DNA from: Idiomarina sp. MD25a
Lineage (GTDB): Bacteria > Pseudomonadota > Gammaproteobacteria > Enterobacterales > Alteromonadaceae
Assembly: GCF_001870515.1 (NCBI RefSeq)
Contig: NZ_MDGT01000003.1
Coordinates: 874,842-938,841 of the forward strand
Length of the DNA: 64,000 nt
Reading direction: 5' to 3'
Made by a program: the position numbers and the translations under genes. Under the pieces are notes generated by a model that was not told the DNA's origin, did not search any database, and worked only from the letters and a program-made list of their open reading frames with translations. Below are positions 1-9,628 of the stretch, one piece after another; within the stretch, counting starts at the first letter, position 1; each line of letters starts with the position of its first letter.

Positions 1-65
1 AACGCCGCGGTGATATCCGGGCGTTCAGGGCTCAAGTGAAGGTCAGCAATAAACGCTGTGGTCAT
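1..65 (-). CDS. lpxH: UDP-2,3-diacylglucosamine pyrophosphatase LpxH, N-terminal fragment
   Basis: Only the first 21 codons are inside the window. They read [20 protein letters not shown], which matches the LpxH start and its metallophosphoesterase metal-binding motif (ADLHL: D-x-H). LpxH hydrolyses UDP-2,3-diacylglucosamine to lipid X in lipid A synthesis at the inner membrane. The ATG (63-65, minus strand) overlaps the ppiB stop as ATGA, so the two genes are translationally coupled, as in the ppiB-lpxH pair of other gammaproteobacteria. The identification rests on a short fragment plus gene order. Confidence 0.75.
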   Translation of the reverse strand, partial: MTTAFIADLHLSPERPDITAA

Positions 66-565
66 GCGTCCTCTTGGACGGTAACGCTTGTGATAACGAC
101 GTCTTCAACTGGAACGTCGGCGTGGAAGCCGGCCGTTGATGTTTTAACGCCTTTGATATTGTTGACTACGTCCATGCCGTCAACCACTTCAGCAAATACA
201 CAATAACCAAAGCCGTTGGGTGTTTCGTTTTGGAAATTAAGGAAGTGGTTGTCGTTCACATTGATAAAGAACTGTGACGAGGCTGAATGTGGATCGGGGG
301 TGCGTGCCATAGCGACTGTACCAGTCAGGTTCGGCTTTGCTGTTTTGGCTTCGTTTTCGATAGTGCCTCGAGTGTCTTTTTGCGACATGCCGGGCTCAAA
401 ACCGCCACCTTGTACCATGAAGTTATCGATTACACGGTGAAATAGCGTGTTTTCATAAAAACCGTCGCGTGCATACTGAAGAAAGTTTTCGACCGTTTTA
501 GGTGCGGTCTCAGTGTGCATGGCTAAGGTGATGTCACCATAATTGGTATGTAAAACAACCTGCAT
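62..565 (-). CDS. ppiB: Peptidyl-prolyl cis-trans isomerase B, cytoplasmic cyclophilin
   Basis: The gene encodes a 167-aa single-domain cyclophilin that catalyses cis-trans isomerisation of X-Pro bonds. The cyclophilin core is intact: FHRVI with the catalytic Arg near residue 43, FMVQGG near 50, and SSQFFIN near 97. No signal peptide is present, which fits the cytoplasmic PpiB rather than periplasmic PpiA. The ATG is preceded by an AAGGAA ribosome site. The gene is divergent from cysS with a 138-bp spacer and overlaps the lpxH start by four bases. This is the usual cysS/ppiB-lpxH arrangement. Confidence 0.95.
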   Translation of the reverse strand: MQVVLHTNYGDITLAMHTETAPKTVENFLQYARDGFYENTLFHRVIDNFMVQGGGFEPGMSQKDTRGTIENEAKTAKPNLTGTVAMARTPDPHSASSQFFINVNDNHFLNFQNETPNGFGYCVFAEVVDGMDVVNNIKGVKTSTAGFHADVPVEDVVITSVTVQEDA

Positions 566-703
566 TTTGGGTTCCTTAATACTACGACTAATCGGTCGCT
601 AGTGTACCAGAGCCGACCGTTCAGTGGTATCATTAGTGGTTGAATCATAAAAACTGAATCGGTTTGTTCGTTTTGTCGATTAAAGCCAAATTACGGAGAT
701 ACT

Positions 704-2086
704 ATGGCACTGACACTGTTTAATACCCTGACCCGCGAGAAAGAAACCTTTACACCAAGAGAAGCAGGCCGTGTGGGTATGTACGTGTGTGGCGTGACCA
801 CATACGATTTGTGTCATATTGGTCATGCACGCACCTATGTAGCATTTGACGTGGTGGTCCGTTATTTAAGAAAAATTGGTTACGACGTGACTTATGTTCG
901 CAACATTACCGATTTGGATGACAAAATTATTAAGCGAGCAGCTGAAAATGGTGAGCCTTTTGATGCACTGACCCAACGTTACATTGATGAGATGCATCGT
1001 GATTTTGCCGCCTTAAACTTGCTGGAGCCCGATGTTGAGCCGCGCGTTACGCAGCATATGGATGACATTATTCGTATGATTGAATCGCTGGTAACTCAAG
1101 GCTACGCGTATCAAGCGGACAATGGCGATGTGCTGTTTGATGTATCGACCTTTGATGATTACGGTCGTTTAAGTCGCCAAAATTTGGAACAGTTGCAAGC
1201 AGGCGCGCGTGTTGACGTGGAAGCCAGTAAACTGGACCCGCTGGATTTTGTGTTATGGAAAAAGGCAAAGGCGGGCGAGCCGAGCTGGGATTCACCTTGG
1301 GGTGAAGGACGTCCAGGCTGGCACATTGAGTGTTCAGCGATGAATAAAGCGCACTTAGGTGAAACCTTTGATATTCACGGTGGTGGGTCGGATTTAACGT
1401 TTCCACACCATGAAAATGAAATTGCACAAAGCTGCTGTGCGAATCAAACCAACTATGTAAATTATTGGATGCATAGTGGTATGGTGCAGGTGGATGACGT
1501 GAAGATGTCGAAGTCATTGGGCAACTTCTTTACCATACGTGACGTATTAAACGCTTACGATGCTGAAACTGTGCGCTACTTCTTGCTATCAAGCCACTAT
1601 CGTTCGCAACTGAACTACACGCAAGATAACCTAGAGCAAGCGCATGCGGCACTTGAACGACTCTACACTGCGTTGCGCGGGCTTACACCAAAGCAGCCCG
1701 ACGAGAATCTGCGTTTACCGTACTGGAACCAGTTTACCGATGCGATGAATGATGATTTCAACGCACCCGAAGCCATGAGCGTGTTATTTGAATTGGTGCG
1801 TGAAATTAACAAGGCACGTGATAATGATGCTGGGCGTGCTGCACAGCTTGCTCATGTATTGATTGAACTCGCTGATGTACTGGGACTTTTACAGCAGTCA
1901 CCGGAGAGTTTCCTGCAAGGTGGCGCTGATGATGAAGTTGCGTTGATCGAGGCATTGATTGTCCAGCGTAATAAAGCAAGAGCCGAAAAAGATTGGGCCG
2001 CTGCCGACGAAGCCCGTGACCGTCTTACTGAGATGGGGATTGTGCTTGAAGATGGTGCAAACGGCACGCAGTGGCGACGTTCATAA
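704..2086 (+). CDS. cysS: Cysteinyl-tRNA synthetase
   Basis: CysRS has 460 aa, the usual bacterial length, and charges tRNA-Cys. Class I signatures are in place: HIGH at residues 38-41 and KMSKS at 267-271. The zinc ligands include Cys29 in YVCGVT and the Cys/His residues of WHIECSAM and FPHHENE. The ATG follows an ACGGAGA ribosome site. It is transcribed away from ppiB and is followed after 15 bp by the M17 peptidase, with which it may share a transcript. Confidence 0.97.
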   Translation: MALTLFNTLTREKETFTPREAGRVGMYVCGVTTYDLCHIGHARTYVAFDVVVRYLRKIGYDVTYVRNITDLDDKIIKRAAENGEPFDALTQRYIDEMHRDFAALNLLEPDVEPRVTQHMDDIIRMIESLVTQGYAYQADNGDVLFDVSTFDDYGRLSRQNLEQLQAGARVDVEASKLDPLDFVLWKKAKAGEPSWDSPWGEGRPGWHIECSAMNKAHLGETFDIHGGGSDLTFPHHENEIAQSCCANQTNYVNYWMHSGMVQVDDVKMSKSLGNFFTIRDVLNAYDAETVRYFLLSSHYRSQLNYTQDNLEQAHAALERLYTALRGLTPKQPDENLRLPYWNQFTDAMNDDFNAPEAMSVLFELVREINKARDNDAGRAAQLAHVLIELADVLGLLQQSPESFLQGGADDEVALIEALIVQRNKARAEKDWAAADEARDRLTEMGIVLEDGANGTQWRRS

Positions 2087-2101
2087 AAAAGAGAGGAAAT
2101 T

Positions 2102-3646
2102 ATGGCATTTGCAACCTTGCATTGTGTTGATGAACTTCAGCAAGCCATTGATAACGAACAGACCGATGCGCTGATTGTTATCGGTCATTTTGCACATATT
2201 GAAAACACGCAGTTGAGCGAAACGATTCGTGCTGCTCAGGGCACAGACCAACGCGTGGGTAAAGAGGCACTGCTTATCAGTGCAAATGATGTGCCTGGCA
2301 ACCGCATGGTGGTTGCACCAACAGGACCTTTAAACCGAGACTATGACGATGTTCGTCAAGTCTTTGATGCTGCGCATAAAGCTGCAAAAATCGCGCAAGA
2401 TGCAGGCGCACGTCATCCGGTCATTTTGCTCAACGGTGTGAACGTTGAAGACGAACGTTATCAGCAGGCTTTCCTCGCCGCTTATTTAGGCTTCTGCCAA
2501 GCGCTCTATCAGCCGCTCGAAGCGCGCGAGTATCATGGCGAGGATGAAATCGAACCGACCCATGATGTGACTTTAGTGGGCTCCTTGGATGCCGAATGGG
2601 CTATGGCGATTGAAGCGGGCAAACGTGTTGCTCGTGATTTGGCTGGCACTGAGCCTGAACGCATGGCACCACCGCGCTTTGCCGAATACTGCCGCAATGC
2701 GTTTGCGCACACGGCGGTTAAAGTGACTGTGATCGATGATTTCCAGCAGCTCGAGCACGAATATCCGCTTGCAGCCGCTGTAGGGCGTGCATCAGTGAGT
2801 GTTGAGCGCCATCGTCCGTGTGTTATCCGTTTAGAATACAAAGGTAGCCAGCCAGAGCGTCAAGTGATGTTTGCGGGTAAAGGGATTGTTTACGATACGG
2901 GTGGCGCCGACCTTAAAGTCGGTGGGCACATGGCGGGCATGAGCCGTGACAAAGGTGGTGCGGCTGCAGTGGCTGGATTTGTGAAAACCGTCGCTGAACT
3001 TGAGCCGGCTAACTTACATGTGATCGCTGAAATTGGGGCGGTCCGTAACAGCATCGGTTCTGATGCTTTTGTTGCCGACGAAATCATTACTGGACATAGC
3101 GGCAAGCGGGTACGTATTGGTAACACCGATGCTGAAGGGCGCCTCGTGATGGCCGATTTACTTTCGCACTTGCGTGAGGAAGCGGCGGCAAGTGATTTAC
3201 CAAGTGAGCTATACACTGTAGCGACGTTAACGGGCCACGCTGCGTTAGCAAAAGGGCCATACACAGCGCTAGTACCGAATGGTCCTGCGCGCCGTGGTCA
3301 ACTTGCGCAGCAACTGTTTGATGTGGGCGAAGTCTACGGCGACCCAGCAGAGATTTCATGGTCACGTCGTGAAGACTTTGACTTTGTGAAGGGACACACC
3401 CTGTGCGATGACCTCTTGTCGTCCAACAATGGGCCTTCGGCGACCACTGCACGCGGACACCAATTCCCGATGGCATTCTTAGTCGGCGTGTCGGGACTGG
3501 ATGCACACGGTATCGATAGCGATAAACCGCTCAGTTATGTGCATGTCGATATCGCTGGTAGCGGCGTTGAGGGAGGCGACTGGCAGCATGGTAAGCCAAC
3601 TGCAGCGCCAGTGACTTGCTTGTCTGCGCATTACTTAAAGCGTTAA
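2102..3646 (+). CDS. M17 family leucyl aminopeptidase (LAP-1-like branch)
   Basis: This 514-aa protein is a two-metal M17 aminopeptidase that removes N-terminal residues from peptides in the cytoplasm. The M17 core is visible: AGKGIVYDTGG near residue 258 (metal-binding Lys and Asp), the catalytic Lys in GGADLK, the Asp of SRDKGG, and the signature NTDAEGRL at 341-348 with metal ligands Asp and Glu and the active-site Arg. The segment before the third ligand reads MSRDKGG instead of the MKYDM type of E. coli PepA. This suggests the divergent branch represented by nematode LAP-1, an assignment made from memory of the family. A 15-bp gap separates it from cysS, with GAGAGGAAA as ribosome site. 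It ends at a hairpin terminator. Confidence 0.85.
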   Translation: MAFATLHCVDELQQAIDNEQTDALIVIGHFAHIENTQLSETIRAAQGTDQRVGKEALLISANDVPGNRMVVAPTGPLNRDYDDVRQVFDAAHKAAKIAQDAGARHPVILLNGVNVEDERYQQAFLAAYLGFCQALYQPLEAREYHGEDEIEPTHDVTLVGSLDAEWAMAIEAGKRVARDLAGTEPERMAPPRFAEYCRNAFAHTAVKVTVIDDFQQLEHEYPLAAAVGRASVSVERHRPCVIRLEYKGSQPERQVMFAGKGIVYDTGGADLKVGGHMAGMSRDKGGAAAVAGFVKTVAELEPANLHVIAEIGAVRNSIGSDAFVADEIITGHSGKRVRIGNTDAEGRLVMADLLSHLREEAAASDLPSELYTVATLTGHAALAKGPYTALVPNGPARRGQLAQQLFDVGEVYGDPAEISWSRREDFDFVKGHTLCDDLLSSNNGPSATTARGHQFPMAFLVGVSGLDAHGIDSDKPLSYVHVDIAGSGVEGGDWQHGKPTAAPVTCLSAHYLKR

Positions 3647-3671
3647 ATACGAAGCGCTAACGCGTTAGTTT

Positions 3672-3698
3672 AAAGGTGGGCTACGGTCCACCTTTTTT
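3672..3698 (+). terminator. Rho-independent terminator after the M17 peptidase
   Basis: AGGTGG (3674-3679) and CCACCT (3688-3693) form a six-pair stem with an eight-base loop, followed by five further T residues. It sits 26 bp after the stop codon. Confidence 0.75.
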
Positions 3699-3747
3699 GT
3701 GTTTGTTAATTCATCAATTCGTCATAATTCAACGTTAGCCTTTTACC

Positions 3748-5478
3748 ATGTCGCACATGGAGGCATCTGATATGTTAAACGTTGAACAAGTCGTAAAAGA
3801 ACGACTTCCCAAGCTTGAGAACAAGCCTTGGCTATATAAACCCACCACTTGGCTTCTTAAAAATTTACTTCACGAAAGCGATATTAAAGACTTCAGTCAG
3901 CGTTATCCCAACCTACAAGGCATTGACTTTGTTGAGCAAGTCCTTGATTACTTCAACTTTACTTACTCCTACCGTAGTGCAGAGCTGGATAATATTCCGA
4001 CCACTGGACGGGTGGTAATCATTGCCAACCATCCGATTGGTTCGCTCGATGGTCTCGCCTTATTAAAAATGGTCAGTGAAGTGCGTAGCGACGTAAAAAT
4101 TGTTGCCAATGATTTGCTGATGAAACTACCACCGCTGCAAAGCATGTTGTTGCCGGTGCGGGTCTTTAACGGGCGTACGAGTCGTGACGATGTTAAAGCC
4201 ATTCATCGGCACTTACATGACGAGGGGGTGGTGATTGTTTTTCCTTCGGGTGAGGTGTCTCGATTGCAGCCACAAGGTGTGCGCGATACACAGTGGCAAG
4301 CGGGGTTTTTAAAGTTAGCTAAAGCCACGCAGTCGGATATATTGCCGATCCGCCTGGAAGCACACAACTCGGCACTATTTTATACGGCATCAATGGTGTA
4401 CAAGCCGTTAGCGACGCTATTGTTGGTGAAGGAGATGTTTCGCCAGCAAACCAAGCAGGTCAGTTGTCGTATTGGCCAGTTGATTCCTCATAAGACCATT
4501 ACGCAGCATCAACACCTTGCCATGAAACAGCAAGTGAAGCTGTTTAAGAAGCACTTGTATCGTGTAGGTACGGCTAAACCGACTATCTTGCCGACTTTAA
4601 CACCGATTGCACGGCCTGAGCCTAGACAAGCACTGAAGCAAGCGATAGAGGCGTGTGAACATTTAGGTGACACGCCTTGTGGTAAAGCGATTTATTGCTA
4701 CCGCTTCGATGGTAGCTCGCCATTACTACGCGAAATTGGGCGTTTGCGAGAAGTGGCGTTTCGTGCGGTAGGTGAGGGTACATGGCAGCGCCGCGATTTG
4801 GATGACCATGACTTGTATTATATGCACCTTATCGTTTGGGACACAGAAGATCTTGAAATTGCAGGGGCTTACAGACTCGGTGAGTGCGCGAAAATCATCC
4901 AGAAGGTAGGTCCTAAGGGACTTTATAGCCGTCATTTTTACCAATTTGAACGGGGCATGGATGATATTTTTGCCGAGGGTTTGGAATTAGGCCGTTCATT
5001 CGTACAGCCGCGCTATTGGGGCAAACGAAGCCTAGAATACCTGTGGATGGGGATCGGTGCACTGTTAAAGCAGCATCCTGAGTATCGTTATTTATTTGGC
5101 TCGGTGAGCATTAGCAATACGTTGCCAGAGCCTGCCAAGCAAGCGCTGGTAGCCTTCTATCGGCATTATTTTCCGGCTCAGCAGTGCTTGGCCGTTGCTA
5201 ATCATGCGTTTCGGGTGACTGAACATCCCGGCTTTGAGATCAATGGAGATAGCTATGACGACGACTTTAAAGCGTTAAAATCGTATTTGGGTAGCTTGGG
5301 CGCGAGTGTACCGACGTTGTATAAGCAGTATTCTGACTTATGCGAGCAAGGTGGTGTGCAGTTCTTAGAGTTTGGTGTGGACCCTGATTTTAGCGACTCA
5401 ATCGACGGTTTGGTGTTGGTCGATATCAGTCGTTTAAAGACCCGTAAACGTAAACGCTATTTGGGTGAGGACGCATAA
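3748..5478 (+). CDS. olsF: Bifunctional ornithine-lipid acyltransferase, OlsF-like (PlsC-type + GNAT/OlsB-type)
   Basis: This 576-aa protein has two acyltransferase halves. The N-terminal half (about residues 70-270) is a lysophospholipid acyltransferase with the NHPIGSLDG block at 94-102 and an FPSGEVSR block near 168. The C-terminal half (about 300-480) resembles the OlsB/haemolysin GNAT N-acyltransferases: EIGRLREVAFR, then AGAYRLG, then ELGRSFVQPRYWG. This architecture is that of OlsF, which N-acylates ornithine with a 3-hydroxyacyl chain and then O-acylates it to make phosphate-free ornithine lipid. The start at 3748 reads MSHMEASDML; a later ATG at 3772 (MLNVEQ) is also possible. It stands alone between two terminators. 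The substrate amino acid is not proven; a related aminolipid is possible. Confidence 0.7.
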   Translation: MSHMEASDMLNVEQVVKERLPKLENKPWLYKPTTWLLKNLLHESDIKDFSQRYPNLQGIDFVEQVLDYFNFTYSYRSAELDNIPTTGRVVIIANHPIGSLDGLALLKMVSEVRSDVKIVANDLLMKLPPLQSMLLPVRVFNGRTSRDDVKAIHRHLHDEGVVIVFPSGEVSRLQPQGVRDTQWQAGFLKLAKATQSDILPIRLEAHNSALFYTASMVYKPLATLLLVKEMFRQQTKQVSCRIGQLIPHKTITQHQHLAMKQQVKLFKKHLYRVGTAKPTILPTLTPIARPEPRQALKQAIEACEHLGDTPCGKAIYCYRFDGSSPLLREIGRLREVAFRAVGEGTWQRRDLDDHDLYYMHLIVWDTEDLEIAGAYRLGECAKIIQKVGPKGLYSRHFYQFERGMDDIFAEGLELGRSFVQPRYWGKRSLEYLWMGIGALLKQHPEYRYLFGSVSISNTLPEPAKQALVAFYRHYFPAQQCLAVANHAFRVTEHPGFEINGDSYDDDFKALKSYLGSLGASVPTLYKQYSDLCEQGGVQFLEFGVDPDFSDSIDGLVLVDISRLKTRKRKRYLGEDA

Positions 5479-5497
5479 CGTCTCGATCACTGGATAC

Positions 5498-5527
5498 AAA
5501 AAAGCCTCGCATTTGCGAGGCTTTTTT
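5498..5527. terminator. Bidirectional terminator between olsF-like gene and M28 peptidase
   Basis: GCCTCGC (5504-5510) and GCGAGGC (5515-5521) form a seven-pair stem with an ATTT loop, flanked by an A run and a T run. It can therefore serve both convergent genes. Confidence 0.88.
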
Positions 5528-5543
5528 CATTTAGGCGACTGTT

Positions 5544-7196
5544 TTAGTCTTTAAACTGCTTACCAAAGTAAGAGTCTTCTAACCAATGTGGACGCTGTGG
5601 ATCATTGGCGATTTCTTTACCGATTTCGTAGTTAATATCAGTAAAGCGCGTTGCTGATTCGTAGTTCACTTCTAGGTTGTGAAGGTCATCACTTGGACGG
5701 TGGTAGTTCTCAGCGAAGAATTTACCCCACACTTCACCGCCATCTTCACCTTCAGTGCGAGAAGTAAAGCCGGTCATTAAGAATACCGCGGGGATACCTT
5801 TTTTAACCAACGTGTAGTGATCTGAACGGGTAAAGATCGCTTGCTCAGGCATTGGATCAGGGCTTTGCTCAATATTGAACTTAGCGGCTGCTTTCGAAAC
5901 AGTATCACCCAGTGTTGAGTGTGATGCGCCAAACGCAATGACGTCAGCAAAATCATACAGCAGTACCGGCATATCCAAATTCACGTTAGCGACGATGCTA
6001 TTAAGTGGTACGGTTGGGTTATTAGCGAAGTAGTCAGCACCCAATAGACCTTTTTCTTCTGCGGTCACTGCCAAGAACATGATAGAGCGTTTGTTTTCTT
6101 GACCCGACTCAACAAACATACGTGCTGTTTCCAACATCACCGACACACCTGATGCGTTATCCATCAAGCCGTTATTGATGGTGTCATCGCTGCTTAAGTC
6201 TTTAACGACACCAATATGGTCTGCGTGAGCTGTGTATACCACGTACTCGTCTTTTAACTTCTCATCAGTACCCGGCAACACCGCCGCCACGTTAGGGCTG
6301 GTGGTTTCTTCGTGATTAGACTCTTTAGCTAAAGATACAGAGCCGTTTAGCGGGAAGCCTTTTGGTGAAGCGTTTGGATCTTCTTCGATCTGCTTAAAGA
6401 TAGCTTCCAGCGGCTGTTCAGCACCTTTAAACATCGCTTTACCCGCATCAATATTTACATAGGCAGAACCCATTAATTGCTGTTCTTCACCTTGCGGCAA
6501 GCCATTTGGACCAATCCAGGTCATACGAGGCGTTTTGGTGTAGTAAACACTGGTTTCGAACTCGCGCACTTTTTCACGCTCTGGCGTGTGCAATGTAATG
6601 ATACCGACAGCGCCTTTTTCGCGTGCGATATCACCTTTGATATTAGCTAGATGCGCACCTTCTTCGCTCGGTAAGTCTGCTGGACGACCTGTCAGCATAA
6701 CAACGATTTTGCCTTCAACATCAAGACCTGCATAATCGTCTAAGCCAAATTCAGGTGCTTCCATACCGTAGCCAACAAACACTAACGGCGCAGTGACTTC
6801 GCTTAACTGGCTATAGTGACTTGGACCTGTAATGAATTGTTTACCGAACGTAAGTTCTGTTGTTTCACCGTCAACGGTATATGACATTTTGGCACTGTTA
6901 GGTACCAACGTGCTGATTCTAAACGGGATACGTTGGAAATAGGTGCCATCTTCCCCTGCTGGTTGTAAGCCCATTTGCTTAAACTCAGAGGCGATATATT
7001 TAGCGGCGATTTCATGACCGCGGCTACCCGTCTCACGACCACGTAGGTCGTCACTTGCCAAGAACTCAAGATGCGCTTTGATGTTTTGTTTTTGCGCACT
7101 GACTTCAGGTGCTTGAGAAGTGGTTGTATCCTGACCACCACATGCTGCTAGCGACGCAGCTAACAGCGTGGGGATGAGCAAGCGTGTTACTTTCAT
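5544..7196 (-). CDS. M28 family zinc aminopeptidase lipoprotein with PA domain
   Basis: This 550-aa exported peptidase begins with a lipoprotein signal ending in the lipobox LAAC, with the acylated Cys at residue 19. A protease-associated domain lies near 145-260 (VFVGYGMEAPEFGLDDYAGL). The M28 metal-binding set follows in order: AHADHIG, DNASGV with the bridging Asp, AEEKGLLGAD with the catalytic Glu, and a final SDHY His. It would release N-terminal amino acids from peptides at the cell envelope. The gene is divergent from the zinc receptor gene, and the 175-bp spacer holds a Zur box, so zinc control of this zinc enzyme is possible but inferred. It is one of three exported peptidases within 10 kb. 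Confidence 0.88.
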   Translation of the reverse strand: MKVTRLLIPTLLAASLAACGGQDTTTSQAPEVSAQKQNIKAHLEFLASDDLRGRETGSRGHEIAAKYIASEFKQMGLQPAGEDGTYFQRIPFRISTLVPNSAKMSYTVDGETTELTFGKQFITGPSHYSQLSEVTAPLVFVGYGMEAPEFGLDDYAGLDVEGKIVVMLTGRPADLPSEEGAHLANIKGDIAREKGAVGIITLHTPEREKVREFETSVYYTKTPRMTWIGPNGLPQGEEQQLMGSAYVNIDAGKAMFKGAEQPLEAIFKQIEEDPNASPKGFPLNGSVSLAKESNHEETTSPNVAAVLPGTDEKLKDEYVVYTAHADHIGVVKDLSSDDTINNGLMDNASGVSVMLETARMFVESGQENKRSIMFLAVTAEEKGLLGADYFANNPTVPLNSIVANVNLDMPVLLYDFADVIAFGASHSTLGDTVSKAAAKFNIEQSPDPMPEQAIFTRSDHYTLVKKGIPAVFLMTGFTSRTEGEDGGEVWGKFFAENYHRPSDDLHNLEVNYESATRFTDINYEIGKEIANDPQRPHWLEDSYFGKQFKD

Positions 7197-7310
7197 CAGT
7201 TAAATTCCCATAGTTGTCTTTGTTATTACATCAACCACAGTGTACCCCACGTCGTACAGGATCACTACCAACTCGATGAACAAGAGTGTTGCAAAACGTA
7301 AACTAGTTAT

Positions 7311-7335
7311 GTAATGTTATATTATCACATTAAAC
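7311..7335 (+). promoter_or_regulatory. Zur box (zinc uptake repressor operator) upstream of the ZnuD-like receptor
   Basis: The 19-bp core AATGTTATATTATCACATT (7313-7331, centred on 7322) is a near-perfect dyad with eight of nine positions paired. It matches the gammaproteobacterial Zur consensus (AATGTTATA-N-TATAACATT) known from znuA/znuCB. It lies 41 bp upstream of the receptor ATG, in the spacer shared with the divergent M28 peptidase. Zur-Zn would be expected to repress the receptor when zinc is plentiful. Confidence 0.85.
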
Positions 7336-7371
7336 GTTAGAAGCTCTCCCTGAGTAAAAACAACAGTAGGT

Positions 7372-9546
7372 ATGTCTATGAAGTCGTTAAATGCAATTAC
7401 ATTAGCTGTTTTGGCAGCACTTCCTGCCTGCGCTCTTGCTCAAGCGCAACAGCAAGGCAACGATCAAGCGCGGTCAAAGAAAGTGGATGAGACCATTGTT
7501 ATCCAAGCGAGCCCATTGAATAAAACGGCGCTCGAGAGCACACAGCCAGTCAATATTATTTCTGGCGATGACTTAAAGCAGAAGCAGGCGCATAGCTTAG
7601 GCGAAACCCTTGCGCTTGAGCCAGGCATTAATAACACGCATTTCGCGACCGTGGCGGGTAGTCCGATTATTCGTGGTTTGGGTGGGCCGCGCGTAAAAGT
7701 GACACAAAATGGTTTGGATACCGGTGATGTATCGCGCGGCAGCCCCGACCATGCGGTTACTACAGAGACCAGTACCGCAGAACAAATCGAAGTAATGCGT
7801 GGCCCAGCAACGCTATTATATGGTAGTGGCGCGATCGGTGGTGTAGTCAACGTGGTTGACCAACGTATCCCATCAGAGCCGGTTTATGGTATCGAAGGTG
7901 GCGTTAATGCCAGTTATGACAGCGTTAACAATGGACGCAGCGGTTCGTATGATATGACGATGGGCAACGGCGAATGGGCGCTGTATGTGGATGCGCATCG
8001 CCGTTTGTCGGATAACTATGACACACCTGACTTTATGAATGATGAAGGTGAAGTGTTAGACGAGGTTGAAAACAGCTTTGTCGATTCGAAAGGTGGCACT
8101 GTGGGTGCTTCTTATCAGTTCGATAAAGGCTACTTTGGTATCTCTTATCAGGGCCTTTATCAAGAGTATGGCATTCCGGGTCATGAGCATCACCACCACG
8201 AGGACGAAGGTCATGAAGAGGAAGGACATGACGAGGGACACGAACACGCTGAAGAGGCGGGTCCTTTTGCTGATTTAGAGCAGCAACGTTGGCAGATAGC
8301 AGGTGAACTGCGTGATCCCTTTGCAGGTTTTGAAGCGGTGGAAATGCGCGCAGCTATCACTGACTATCAACACAGTGAAATTGAAGGCGCAACCGTTGGC
8401 ACTCAGTTCAAGAACCAACAAAAAGAAGTGTGCGTGATAGCTAAGCACGCACCGTTAGCTGGATGGACCGGCGCTGTTGGTTTTCAATGGGATATTTCTG
8501 ATAAAACAGCGACGGGTGAAGAAGCGTTCACCCCCGACACGCAACGTCGCAGTCAAGGTGTTTTCTGGGTTGTCGAGCGTGAGATTGGCGATCACCATGT
8601 TGACTTAGGTATTCGCCAAGAGCGAACTGACTTGAGCAGCACCGAATTGGCGTTAGACACCTTCAATGCGACATCGCTCTCGGCGGGTTACATGTATCAC
8701 ATTGATGATGCAAGCTCATTCTCAATCAATCTATCGCATTCGGAGCGCGCCCCGAGTGCGACTGAAGTATTCTCGAACGGTGAGCACTTCGCAACACGTA
8801 CTTATGAATTAGGCACATTATACGAGCTGCATGACGAAGGTAATGGTGAGTACCATTTGCATCAAGAAAATGCGGATATGGCGCTTGAAACCTCAAATAA
8901 TATTGATCTCGGTTATCACTACGAAACAGAACGTTTTCACTTACAAGCGAATGTGTTTTATAACCGCGTCGATGACTTCATCTATGAACGTTTCACGGGT
9001 ATTAGTTCAACAGCGATTCATACCGATGAGGGCCATGATGAACATGTGGGTGAAGAAGCGCATGACCACGACCATGAGCATGACGAAGAGGGTTTAATGG
9101 TTGTGCAATTTTCACAGGCAGACGTTAACCTCTACGGTTATGAGTTGGAAGCTGATTATCGTTTAACCGATGCTTGGTCATTACATGGCTTTAGCGATTA
9201 TACCCGTGCCGAATTGCGCGATGGGGGCGATTTACCACGCATCCCAGCGCAACGCGTAGGTACTGAAGTACGTTATCAAGCAACAAATTGGGATGGTGCT
9301 ATTGGTTATACGCGCTACTTAACGCAAGACAAGATTGCAGCTAACGAAACTGAAACTGACGGTTTTGGCTTGTTAAATGCGCGCGCAAGTTTTTATCCCA
9401 ATTGGTTAGCACAGTATGGTGCGACTGTTTACTTGAAAGGTGAAAACTTGACTAATCAACTAGGTCGCGTGCATAGCTCGTTTTTGAAAGATGATGCGCC
9501 GATGGCGGGTCGTAACTTTAAAGTCGGCGTGTCAGTGACCTTCTAA
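7372..9546 (+). CDS. znuD: ZnuD-like zinc TonB-dependent outer-membrane receptor
   Basis: This 724-aa protein has a Sec signal (about residues 1-23, cut near ALAQA), a plug domain (about 45-155, VNIISGDDLKQKQ to PATLLYGSGAIGGVVNVVD) and a beta-barrel ending in Phe (VGVSVTF). Two His/Glu/Asp-rich insertions, near 270-297 and 550-573, look like metal-collecting extracellular loops as in ZnuD of Neisseria and Acinetobacter. Zinc specificity is supported independently by the Zur box just upstream. It would import zinc with energy from TonB-ExbB-ExbD. The ATG at 7372 is followed by a second Met (ATGTCTATG at 7372-7380), so the start could be 7378. No znuABC genes are nearby. Confidence 0.88.
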   Translation: MSMKSLNAITLAVLAALPACALAQAQQQGNDQARSKKVDETIVIQASPLNKTALESTQPVNIISGDDLKQKQAHSLGETLALEPGINNTHFATVAGSPIIRGLGGPRVKVTQNGLDTGDVSRGSPDHAVTTETSTAEQIEVMRGPATLLYGSGAIGGVVNVVDQRIPSEPVYGIEGGVNASYDSVNNGRSGSYDMTMGNGEWALYVDAHRRLSDNYDTPDFMNDEGEVLDEVENSFVDSKGGTVGASYQFDKGYFGISYQGLYQEYGIPGHEHHHHEDEGHEEEGHDEGHEHAEEAGPFADLEQQRWQIAGELRDPFAGFEAVEMRAAITDYQHSEIEGATVGTQFKNQQKEVCVIAKHAPLAGWTGAVGFQWDISDKTATGEEAFTPDTQRRSQGVFWVVEREIGDHHVDLGIRQERTDLSSTELALDTFNATSLSAGYMYHIDDASSFSINLSHSERAPSATEVFSNGEHFATRTYELGTLYELHDEGNGEYHLHQENADMALETSNNIDLGYHYETERFHLQANVFYNRVDDFIYERFTGISSTAIHTDEGHDEHVGEEAHDHDHEHDEEGLMVVQFSQADVNLYGYELEADYRLTDAWSLHGFSDYTRAELRDGGDLPRIPAQRVGTEVRYQATNWDGAIGYTRYLTQDKIAANETETDGFGLLNARASFYPNWLAQYGATVYLKGENLTNQLGRVHSSFLKDDAPMAGRNFKVGVSVTF

Positions 9547-9628
9547 CCCTGTTTATTGACCGCAGAGGCTGAACATCGCGCAGCATCTTTGGTATTCTTG
9601 TCCGGTTAAAAAATAAGACAGGAAACCA

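Noticed and set aside
1068-1517. 149-aa minus-strand ORF inside cysS
   Set aside because: It lies fully within the conserved CysRS frame, resembles no family, and has no ribosome site; shadow ORF.
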